Assembly (NCBI GenBank): GCA_965657945.1
Contig: CBFHPW010000012.1
Coordinates: 1 to 64,000, forward strand
Source of the DNA: CAJJDF01 sp965657945
Lineage (GTDB): Bacteria > Bacteroidota > Bacteroidia > Flavobacteriales_D > CAJJDF01
DNA: 64,000 nt
Direction of reading: 5' to 3'
Shown here: piece after piece, positions 36,617 through 46,400 of the stretch
Layout: every line of letters begins with the position of its first letter
How positions within the stretch are numbered: position 1 is the first letter of the stretch
Position numbers and translations under genes: made by a program
The notes under the pieces: model-generated
What the model was told of the DNA's origin: nothing
Seen by the model: the letters and a program-made list of their open reading frames with translations, nothing else
Database searches by the model: none

Positions 36617-38031
36617 TTTTTGTTGTTCATTAGTTCTTTAGAAAAATCAAATAATACCGCTTCATCAAAAGGTTTGGCCATCAGCTGAATCCCAAATGGC
36701 AGACCATTAGAATGAGATCCAAGCGGCAAGGAAATCGCTGGGTTTCCAGCAATATTAGCATGGACTGTAAAGATATCTTGCAGGTACATCGTAATTGGGT
36801 CCTTCACATTTTCTCCAATCTTAAATGCAGTATCTGGAGTGGTAGGACCCAAAATAATGTCATATTTTTGAAATACTTCTTCTGTTTTTTGCTGAATTAC
36901 CCGCCTTACCTTCATGGCTTTTGTGTAATACGCATCGTAATAACCCGAGCTCAACACAAAGGTTCCTAACATTATCCTTCTTTTTACCTCTTCTCCAAAC
37001 CCCTCAGTTCTAGATAAAACATAAGTTGAATCAATGTCTTTTGCATTTTCGCTTCTGTAACCGAAGTGAATTCCATCATAGCGAGAAAAATTTGAAGAAG
37101 CTTCTGCAGTGGTCAATACATAATAAGTTGGTACCATATAATCCAAATAAGGAAAATCAAACGTTTCTACCTCATGACCTTTAGCTTTGAGATCTTCGGC
37201 CAATGCCAACACTTTCGCTTTGATTTCGGGGTTCAATCCTTCGCTTTTTATCACTTCCTTGGGAATTCCAATTCTTCGTTTTTTCTCACTACTTTGTTTC
37301 AAGTAATCATTCACTTTCAAAGACGAAGACGTACTATCCATTTCGTCCTTTCCGGCCATAACTTGCGTGAGTAGAGCTGCATCCTCTACCGAGTGGGTAA
37401 ACGGACCTATTTGGTCAAATGACGAAGCGTATGCCAGTAATCCCCATCTAGAAACTCTTCCATAAGTAGGTTTCATTCCAACCACTCCGCAAAACGAAGC
37501 AGGCTGACGAATAGAACCTCCCGTATCGGAACCTAAACTAGCCAAACATAACCCCGCAGCTACTGCCGCAGCAGAACCTCCCGAAGAACCTCCTGGCACT
37601 TTATCTTCTTGAATTGGGTTTAATACATTCCCCTTTGAGGAGTTCTCATTAGAACTTCCCATAGCAAACTCATCACAGTTCAGTCTTCCTATAATGATTG
37701 CATCTTCCTCCAACAATCGTTTTACAGCAGTAGCTGAATACAAGGATTCAAATCCTTCAAGAATTTTTGAGGAAGCCGACACTTTGTGTCCTTCGTAACA
37801 AATATTATCTTTAATCCCTATCACAAAACCGGCAAGTTTACCTGCTGTTCCTGCCGTAATTTTCTCGTCCACTTCTTTCGCTTTTTTCAAAGCACTGGAC
37901 TTAAATACTTCAAGAAATGTATTTAATTTTTTTTTCTCTTCGATTCGTTCTATGTAATCCTTTACCACTTGAACACAGGTGGTGGATTTGCTCGTTAAAT
38001 CTGCAAGAAGTTGAGGATAATTTTTATACAA
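36613..38031 (-). CDS. gatA: Asp/Glu-tRNA amidotransferase subunit A
   Basis: The 472-aa amidase-signature protein carries GVIGIKDNI-type VIGIKDNICYEGHKVS with the catalytic Lys, and the Ser-rich core GGSSGGSAAAVAAG with cis-Ser and nucleophile. GatA produces ammonia from glutamine for amidation of Glu-tRNA(Gln) or Asp-tRNA(Asn). gatB and gatC are not adjacent. It is 13 bases behind tatA on the same strand. Confidence 0.95.
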   Translation of the reverse strand: MYKNYPQLLADLTSKSTTCVQVVKDYIERIEEKKKLNTFLEVFKSSALKKAKEVDEKITAGTAGKLAGFVIGIKDNICYEGHKVSASSKILEGFESLYSATAVKRLLEEDAIIIGRLNCDEFAMGSSNENSSKGNVLNPIQEDKVPGGSSGGSAAAVAAGLCLASLGSDTGGSIRQPASFCGVVGMKPTYGRVSRWGLLAYASSFDQIGPFTHSVEDAALLTQVMAGKDEMDSTSSSLKVNDYLKQSSEKKRRIGIPKEVIKSEGLNPEIKAKVLALAEDLKAKGHEVETFDFPYLDYMVPTYYVLTTAEASSNFSRYDGIHFGYRSENAKDIDSTYVLSRTEGFGEEVKRRIMLGTFVLSSGYYDAYYTKAMKVRRVIQQKTEEVFQKYDIILGPTTPDTAFKIGENVKDPITMYLQDIFTVHANIAGNPAISLPLGSHSNGLPFGIQLMAKPFDEAVLFDFSKELMNNKN

Positions 38032-38044
38032 AACTAAGAGTGAT

Positions 38045-38248
38045 TTATTTGTCTTCTAATACGTTGTCTATTGAGTCCTTCTTTGAATCTGATTCTTCTC
38101 CTTTAGAAGCATCTTTAAATTCTTTGATTCCACTTCCCAGTCCTTTCATTAGTTCTGGAATTTTCTTTCCTCCAAACAACAAAAGTACAACTACTACGAT
38201 AAGTACAATTTGATAACCTCCGATGGCTAAAAACACGAATGAATTCAT
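38045..38248 (-). CDS. tatA: Sec-independent translocase TatA/E
   Basis: The 67-aa protein has one N-terminal membrane helix, the family hinge LLFGGKKIPELMKGLGSGIKEFK with an amphipathic helix, and a charged tail. TatA multimers form the pore for folded Tat substrates. It is upstream of gatA in one operon. tatB and tatC were not seen. Confidence 0.95.
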   Translation of the reverse strand: MNSFVFLAIGGYQIVLIVVVVLLLFGGKKIPELMKGLGSGIKEFKDASKGEESDSKKDSIDNVLEDK

Positions 38249-38292
38249 AATTTTTGATTAATCTATTTAGAACAAATGTAAGAATAAAGTGC

Positions 38293-38327
38293 ATAAAAAA
38301 AGCGAAGTATTCATAAACTTCGCTTTT
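38293..38327 (-). terminator. terminator after the TlpA-like gene
   Basis: On the minus strand AAAAGCGAAGT pairs with ACTTCGCTTTT around an 8-base loop, followed by a T run, between the thioredoxin gene and tatA. Confidence 0.75.
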
Positions 38328-38356
38328 CATTAGTTGAGAAAATAACCTCTCTTTCA

Positions 38357-38860
38357 TTATTTCGTCAATTCTTGAATCTTCTTGTATAATTTTTTCTCAT
38401 CACCAGGTACGTAATTGTTGTGTTCGTAGACAATCTTTCCACTACCATCTACCAAAAATGTATACGGCACATTGTTTACATTCATCGCTCTTTTTAAGTC
38501 TTGATTTGCATCTAAATACACTTCAAAGTCCCAAGCTTTTGAATCGACATATGGCTTTACTTTGTGCTTATTTCTGGCATCATCAATAGAGATAGCCACC
38601 ACCTTTACTCCTGTTTCATCTTGCCAATCTGGGTAAAGCTCCGAAATATTATTCAATTCTTTTTTACAAGGGCTACACCAAGTCGCCCAAAACGAAATCA
38701 CCATTGGCTTTCCATCATTTGAAAGCTCCGATGTGTTAATCGTTTTACCTGTCAGTGTTTTAATGTTCACCGATGGAACTGTTTTTCCGTTGCCATTCGT
38801 AAAAGAAAACGCCAATGTTCCAAGCGCTATCAAGATTGAAAATTTAATTGTTTTAGTCAT
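38357..38860 (-). CDS. TlpA-like thioredoxin-fold protein
   Basis: The 167-aa product has an N-terminal signal or anchor (about 5-20), then a TlpA/ResA fold with the redox motif WATWCSPCKK and the cis-Pro region NNVPYTFLVDGSGKIV. It probably reduces disulfides of exported or cytochrome proteins in the periplasm. A terminator separates it from tatA. Confidence 0.88.
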   Translation of the reverse strand: MTKTIKFSILIALGTLAFSFTNGNGKTVPSVNIKTLTGKTINTSELSNDGKPMVISFWATWCSPCKKELNNISELYPDWQDETGVKVVAISIDDARNKHKVKPYVDSKAWDFEVYLDANQDLKRAMNVNNVPYTFLVDGSGKIVYEHNNYVPGDEKKLYKKIQELTK

Positions 38861-38961
38861 TTTGAACTTTTTTTTGTATTTTTACTCTTGGTGAAGATAC
38901 AAATAACTGTGCCAAAAACTAGCTGGTTTCACCGATTAACATTTATATAACCGAAAATGAC

Positions 38962-39714
38962 ATGAAAAAAAATCTACTTGCACTCAGTCTAATCACTTCT
39001 TTTACAGTTTCTTATACTCAAATTGAGTTAAGAACGCACAACGGGGGGACTGCCTTAATCAACGAAACCAACATCAATGTAAATGCAGCTTTGGTAAACG
39101 ACATGAACCAAGATGTTCCTGTGGAAATTGATGTAAAGAGTCTTTACTCGACTACCAAAACATTAAGAGTCAAAAAAATTGAAAAAACTTCGACTGCGCC
39201 TTTGTCAGAAAACGCAATTTGTTGGGGGCTTTGTACAATTGGTGTGGTTTGGGGAACCCAACCAACTGTGATAAGTGATCCTTCTCCAATAAACGCAGGA
39301 GCTACGGTACTATATTCAGGGCATTTATACCCAAAACTAGACCACGGAACTAGCGTATTTCGATATGTATTTTATGATGTGGCAAACACAAATGACAGTA
39401 CTTGGGTTGATGTTACCTTTAATATCACTAACCCAAATATGGTAAGTATCAATGAGGTAAAAAAGGAAACGACTTTAGCCCTTTTTCCCAACCCAGCAAC
39501 CACCGAATTAAATATTAGGCTAAATTCGAATGAAAGCAACAAAAGTATTGAAATCATTGATCTTTTAGGCAAACAAGTTTTCACAAAAAACATCCCGAAT
39601 GAATCTGCTAACTTTAAAATTAACACCGGAGATTTCAAACCGGGAATATATTTTGTTTCGGTAAAAGCTGGCAACAAAGCAGTACAGACTGAAAAAATCG
39701 TTATTACGAAATAA
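38962..39714 (+). CDS. exported protein with type IX type A sorting domain
   Basis: The 250-aa product has a signal peptide (cleavage after about residue 19), a beta-rich body with a CWGLC pair, and a C-terminal sorting domain from about 168: ALFPNPATTELNIRL, IEIIDLLGKQVF and GIYFVSVKAGNKAVQTEKIVIT. It is a likely cargo of the SprA/SprE system and is attached to or released at the surface. The body is not a family I recognise. Confidence 0.8.
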   Translation: MKKNLLALSLITSFTVSYTQIELRTHNGGTALINETNINVNAALVNDMNQDVPVEIDVKSLYSTTKTLRVKKIEKTSTAPLSENAICWGLCTIGVVWGTQPTVISDPSPINAGATVLYSGHLYPKLDHGTSVFRYVFYDVANTNDSTWVDVTFNITNPNMVSINEVKKETTLALFPNPATTELNIRLNSNESNKSIEIIDLLGKQVFTKNIPNESANFKINTGDFKPGIYFVSVKAGNKAVQTEKIVITK

Positions 39715-39732
39715 AAGCAAATAAAAATAAGC

Positions 39733-39766
39733 AAAAGAGGAGCTAAACTGGCTCCTCTTTTTTTTT
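39733..39766 (+). terminator. terminator of the 250-aa cargo gene
   Basis: AAAAGAGGAGC pairs with GCTCCTCTTTT around TAAACTG, followed by a run of T, 18 bases after the stop. Confidence 0.8.
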
Positions 39767-39786
39767 GAAATATAAACTGCAAGTAG

Positions 39787-39815
39787 TTGAAATACTTGAT
39801 AAATCCTTATATTTA
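39787..39815 (+). promoter_or_regulatory. candidate promoter of ruvA-sprA
   Basis: A TTG at 39787 and TATATTTA at 39808-39815 are 18 bases apart, close to the TTG / TAnnTTTG pattern. ruvA starts 26 bases later. Confidence 0.4.
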
Positions 39816-39841
39816 CCGCTTTCATAAAATTTATCAAATAA

Positions 39842-40429
39842 ATGATCACTTACCTGAACGGAAAATTAGTAGAAAAAAATCCGGCAAACGTTGTCCTTGA
39901 GTGCAACGGAATCGGATATTACGTTCACATATCTTTGCAAACATATTCCAAAATAGGGAATCAAGAAATCTGTAAAATTTACACCTACCTCTCTATAAAG
40001 GAAGATTCTCATACGCTTTACGGCTTTGCTGATATTCAAGAAAGAGAACTGTTTAAACAATTAATTTCGGTTTCTGGAGTTGGTACAAACACGGCAAGAA
40101 TGATGCTTTCTTCTATGACTTCAAGTGAGTTGGTTTCTTCTATCGCCTCCAACAATGTAACCTCATTAACAAGCATAAAAGGAATAGGTGGGAAAACCGC
40201 TCAACGTATCATATTAGACCTGAAAGATAAAATCTTGAAGACATCTGATACCCTAGATAATAAATCAGGATTAATGAACAATACTATTAAAAATGAAGCG
40301 TTATCTGCTCTTGTAGTTTTAGGATTTGATAAAAAAATGGCCGAATCTGCTTTAACGAAGATTTTGTTAAAAGAACCTACTATTACAAACGTTGAAGAAT
40401 TAATTAAAAAAAGTTTGAAAACTTTCTAA
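39842..40429 (+). CDS. ruvA: Holliday junction helicase subunit RuvA
   Basis: The 195-aa protein has the OB-fold N-terminus (ITYLNGKLVEKNPANVVLE), two helix-hairpin-helix motifs (ISVSGVGTNTARMML, LTSIKGIGGKTAQRIILDLK), and the short C-terminal RuvB-contact domain (EALSALVVLGFD). RuvA binds four-way junctions and loads RuvB. It lies seven bases before sprA. The ruvA-sprA order is common in Bacteroidota. Confidence 0.96.
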   Translation: MITYLNGKLVEKNPANVVLECNGIGYYVHISLQTYSKIGNQEICKIYTYLSIKEDSHTLYGFADIQERELFKQLISVSGVGTNTARMMLSSMTSSELVSSIASNNVTSLTSIKGIGGKTAQRIILDLKDKILKTSDTLDNKSGLMNNTIKNEALSALVVLGFDKKMAESALTKILLKEPTITNVEELIKKSLKTF

Positions 40430-40436
40430 GAAATCT

Positions 40437-43400
40437 TTGAACCAACAAGCGAACATATCAATACGTGTAATTCTAATAATTGGATTGTCCTCTTTGTTTT
40501 TTGCAGGATATTCTTTGAGGGAAGACGTCAATATTGGAAAGAAATACCTAGAAAATTCAAATAAACTATTAATTCCAATCGAAGTAGATTCGCCCGATAT
40601 CGAACTTCAGTATCCCTATACAAACACCAATAACCAATTTCGTTCGAAATCCAGTATTCTAGGGTTAGAAGACCCGCTCAATATCAAACGAAAAATCAGA
40701 TATAATTCCCAAACTGGGCGATATGAGTTCGTTACTACATTGGGCGATAGCAATAGTTTATACCTCCCGTCTACCATGTCGTTGGAAGAGTATAGAAAAT
40801 ACCAAGAACAAAAAGCTCAAGAAGAGTATTGGAAAGAAAAAATTGCCGAAGATAACAGTACAAACACAGGTAGCTTTGTTCCAAAATTGGATAAAAAAAA
40901 CAGAGAATTTGGAGATATTTGCGAAGGTAAATTGATTGAAATAAACCCTCAAGGCTCAGCCGAATTGCGATTTGGATTGAATACAACAAGGACGGAAAAT
41001 CCTGCTATTCCAGTAAAGCAAAGACAACTGACTACTTTTGACTTTGATCAACAAATACAACTTAATGTTCAAGGGAGTATTTGTGATAAATTCAAATTAA
41101 ATTTTAATTATAATACGGAAGCTACCTTTGATTTTGAAAATCAAACCAAACTTGCTTACGAGGGTAACGAAGATCAAATTTTACAAAAAATCGAAGCGGG
41201 GAATGTTACCTATCCCATTCAAAATAGTTTAATTCAAGGAAGTCAAAGTTTATTTGGACTTAGAACAGATCTAAAATTTGGAAAACTAAATATTTCTACG
41301 GTTGTTTCTCAAAACAGAGGAGAAAGAAAGGAAATCAATATTAAAAACGGAGCACAACAAAAAGAGTACGAGCTCCCTATCAACAATTACGAAGCGAATC
41401 GCCACTATTTTTTAAACCATTACCACAGAGACAACTACGACAAAGCAATGGCTTCTTTGCCCAATGTTTCTTCTCAAGTAAGGATTACTAAGATTGAAGT
41501 TTGGGTTACCAATAGAGTCAATGATTTTGACGATACAAGGAACATTGTCGCTTTCTCTGATTTAGGTGAAACGAAAGTCTTGGAAGGAAATCCTCAGGGG
41601 ATCTCCAATCCTAATGATGTTCCTTCAAACAACGCCAACGGATTATATGGATTCTTATCTCGAACTGCAGGAGCAAGAAATTTAAGTACCGTAACTTCTA
41701 CTTTGAATTCTGTTGTAGGTGCGCCAGGACCACTCGTACAAAGCAAACACTACGAAAAACTTGAAAACGCCAGATTACTAGCCGTTTCGGAATATAATTA
41801 CAATTCTATTCTCGGTTATATCTCATTGAATCAACCCTTGAATAATGACGAGATTCTAGGTGTGGCGTACCAATATACCTATCAAGGAAAAACATTTCAG
41901 GTAGGTGAATTCTCCACTGACGGAATCAAAGGAAATGATGCCTTATTTGTAAAAATGCTAAAAGGAACAGTCAACTCACCGCAAAATAAAGTGTGGGACT
42001 TGATGATGAAAAACATCTATTCGATTGGTGCGTACCAGATAAATCAAGATAACTTTAAGCTAGATATTTGGTACAACAACCCAAAAACTGGGGTTGAAAT
42101 CAACTACATACCCCAACCTGGAGTAGATAATAAATTGGTCCTTCAACTTATTGGGTCGGATATTATCAATCAACAACAACAAGCGTATCCCGATGGAGTC
42201 TTTGATTTTATCCCTTTGCAATACATTGGTAATAAAGTAGATAATGGGGGAACAATCAACCCACAGAACGGACGAATTATTTTTAGTAAAGTAGAACCAT
42301 TTGGTTCTTATCTAGAGCAACAACTTACCAATGCAGGGGTTTCTCCCGCAGTGGTGAATACAATTGCCTACAACGAATTGTATGACAGTACCCAAACTAT
42401 TGCTCTCCAGTTCCCAGAGCTAAACCGATTCAAAATAAAGGGAACCTATGAATCAGCAAATAGCTCAGAAATATCATTAAACGCATTTAACATTCCTCAG
42501 GGATCTGTAACCGTAACTGCCGGAGGGGTTCGGTTAGTGGAAAACCAAGACTACACCGTTGATTACAATATCGGAAGAGTGAAAATATTAAATGATGGTG
42601 TATTGAACTCGGGAACTCCCATTAAAATATCATTGGAGAGTAACTCGCTCTTTACCTCGATACAAAAAACAATGATTGGTACCCATTTTGATTACCAATT
42701 CAATAAAAATTTCAACTTAGGTGCAACCATGCTCAGGTTATCAGAAAAACCGATGACGCAAAAAGTAAACATTGGGGATGAGCCTGTTCGAAACACCATG
42801 CTCGGAATAAATGGTAATTTCCAGCAAGACGCGCCATTTTTAACCAAATTGGTAGATCGAATTCCTTTTATCAACACCAAAGAAAAATCAAGTATTACTG
42901 CATCGGTAGAAGCCGCCTACCTTATTCCAGGCCACAATCCAGCAATTGGAGATGAAGGGCAATCGTTTATCGATGATTTTGAAGGAAGCCAATCTGCGAT
43001 TGATATCCGTTCCTTTAATACATGGGTAATTGCAAGTGTACCGCAAGGTCAACCCGATTTATTTCCAGAAGCAGATTTAATTAACAACCTGAACTATGGA
43101 AAAAACAGAGCGTTAATGAACTGGAATGTTTACGATCCTTCTGTTTTTTACGAAGAAAGAGGATTGGTTCCGGGTTACGTGGAGGCTGATGCAATTCAGC
43201 ATAACCACACCATGAGACTTGTTCAGGAGAGTGAACTTTTCCCAAACAGAAGTATAGATCCTACGGCTGGTCAAATTGACCGAATTGCCATGTTTAACTT
43301 AGCCTTTTTCCCTTCAGAAAGAGGACCTTATAACTTTGATACTGATCCTTCTTCTATTTCGAGAGGACTAGCAAATAATGGTTTATTGAACGACCCAAGC

Positions 43401-46400
43401 TCAAGATGGGGTGGCATCATGAGGCAACTTCAAACGAATGATTTTGAAAATGCAAACATAGAATACATTCAATTCTGGATAATGGAACCTTTCAACTCGA
43501 CAGGTGGTGGTGACAATGACGACTCGCCAAACTCGACAGGTGGTGAACTTTATATTAATTTAGGAAATGTTTCTGAGGACATATTGCGAGATGGAATCAA
43601 AACATTTGAAAATGGACTACCTACCGATGGTGTATTTGACCCTGCTACCCTTACCTCAACAGTTTGGGGAAGAGTTCCGACTGTTCAACAAATCATTACT
43701 GCCTTTGACAATACCCCTGCAAGTAGAATATTCCAAGATGTTGGATTGGACGGACTTTCAAGTAGTCAAGAGCAAGCATTCTTTACTGATTACGTAAATT
43801 GGGTAAACACTTCTTCACTTTCACCAGCCGCAAAATCTGCTTTACTTAGCGACCCTGCGGGAGATGATTACACATTCTACCGTAATGATGTTTATGACAG
43901 CCAAACAGCAAATATTATTGCCCGATACAAGAGATTCAATGGACTGGAAGGAAACTCCGCAACTGACGAACAATCTCAGTCAATAAATGCCCAAGGATAC
44001 CCAACTTCTAAAACTACCTTGCCAGATTTGGAAGACATCAATAGAGATAATAACTTGAATGAAACAGAAAGTTACTATCAATACAAAATTAACATGAAAC
44101 CTGGTGAAATGGAAGTGGGCAAGAACTATATCGTTGATAAAGTTGTACGAACGCACAAAGCATCAGGAAAACAAGTTACCTGGTACCAATATCGTGTACC
44201 TGTGCGTGAACCGAACAAAGTGATAAACGGAATTCAAGACTTTAGATCTATTCGTTTTATGAGAATATTCATGAAAAACTTCCAACAACCCGTTATACTT
44301 CGATTTGCCAGATTAGAACTATTGAGAGGGACTTGGAGAAGGTACGACAAAGATATAGTAGACGATGGAGAATATATACAATCCGATCCTTCGGGAACAA
44401 TTTTTAATATCTCCGCTGTGAACATTGAAGAAAATTCTGAAAGAGATCCAATTAACTACACGATACCACCCAATTTTCAGAGAGAAATTAATCCCAACTC
44501 CGCTGTACAGGCATATCTGAACGAGCAATCACTCGAGATGGAACTATGTGGACTGAAAGATGGTGTAGCCAAAGCCGCTTTCAGAAGTGTTGATTTTGAT
44601 GTATTGAACTACAAGAAAATCAAAATGTTTGTGCACGGTGAGCAACACACTATTACCAACGATCCTGTTCAAGATGATGATGTAACAATTTTTGTAAGAA
44701 TTGGAACCGATTTTCAGTTCAACTATTACGAATATGAAATGCCTATAAAAATGACGGCATATGGTGCAGTATCGGAAGCTGATGTTTGGCCAGAAGCGAA
44801 TAACCTAGAAATCATTTTACAAGACTTAAAAAACTTAAAAGTTGCCAGGAATAATTCGCTGGGAGTGAATGCCTCCATTCTCTCTATTTTTGAGCAAACT
44901 GTGCCGGGAAAAACGGATCACATCATAAAGGTTATTGGTAATCCAAACCTACGAGATCTTAAAACTATTATGATTGGGGTAAGAAACCCAAATAAAGACA
45001 AAGCGCATCCTTGGCAACCAGATGATGGAAGAGAGAAGTGTGTAAAAGTATGGGTGAACGAACTGAGAATGGCTGATTTTGAAAACTCAGGTGGATGGGC
45101 TGCCCAGTCAAGAGTGCAAACAACCCTAGCTGATTTTGCCACTGTTTCTTTGGCAGGACAAATTAGTACACCAGGATTTGGTGGAATAGAACAAAGAGTA
45201 AGCGAACGACAGAGGGAAACTATTCGCCAAGTGGATGCAGCAACCAGTATTCAATTGGGAAAGTTTTTTGGAAAAAATGTAGGGTTACAATTCCCTCTCT
45301 TCCTTGGATTTTCGGAAGGAATAATTGATCCACAATTCGATCCTTTGAACCCCGACATTGAATTTGACCAATCTATTTCTGACGTATCAATAGAGGAGCA
45401 GCAGCAGCGAATCAAGGATGCAAGAGACATTACCGTTAGGCGAAGTATCAACTTTACAAACGTTCGTTTGTCACCTAAAAAACGTTCGACTAATATGTAT
45501 CCATGGGATTTGAAGAACTTTGGTTTTACTTATGCCTACAACGAACTTTACCGCAGAGATATTCAAACAGAATATAACACAAACAGAACTTACAACGGGG
45601 CGCTAAACTATACTTACCAAACCAATCTGAAGCCCTTTACTCCGTTCAGGAATAGTAAATTGCTTAGGTCTTCGCAGTGGTTTAGAATTATTAGAGACAT
45701 TAACATAAACCCTCTGCCCAAACAACTAGCATTTACCACTAATATCGATAGGACTTACTCAGAAAGTAAAGCACGAGATATTACCGGAAATGCCTTAATT
45801 ATTCCTCAATTCTCCAAAACTTTTACTTGGGACAGAAACTACAACCTGAACTGGAATATCATGGAAGGTTTGAGGATAAATTACAACGCGAACAACCAAG
45901 GTCTCATTCGAGAACCTGGTGATTTAAAAGTTGATAAAACTCTTTATCCTGACGAATTTCAAATGAACCGCGACAGTGTCCTAAAAAGTTTCGGAAATTT
46001 CGGTGAAAACAATCATTTTTTGCAATCGACCAATGTCACTTACACATGGCCATTTAAGAAAATACCTGTACTAAGTTTTGTGAATTTAACCACAAAATAC
46101 CAAGCTACTTACGACTGGCAAAGAGCGCCCTTGTCGCAAGATTCATTGGGAAATACAATCCAAAACTCAAGAAACATAGCATGGAACGGAAGTTTTAATA
46201 TGAAAAACTTGTACAATAAGGTGCCTTATTTTAAGAAAGTGAATCAAAAGTCACGTAATAACTCGCGTAGATCTGCTACAAAGAGAATAAAATCTGGAAA
46301 GCTCGAAAGCGATGACGGCAAGCAAGATGACAAGGATGACAAAGGGAAGAGAAAAGGAAAATCGAAAAAGAAAGACCCAAATGCCCTTACTTTTGGCGAT

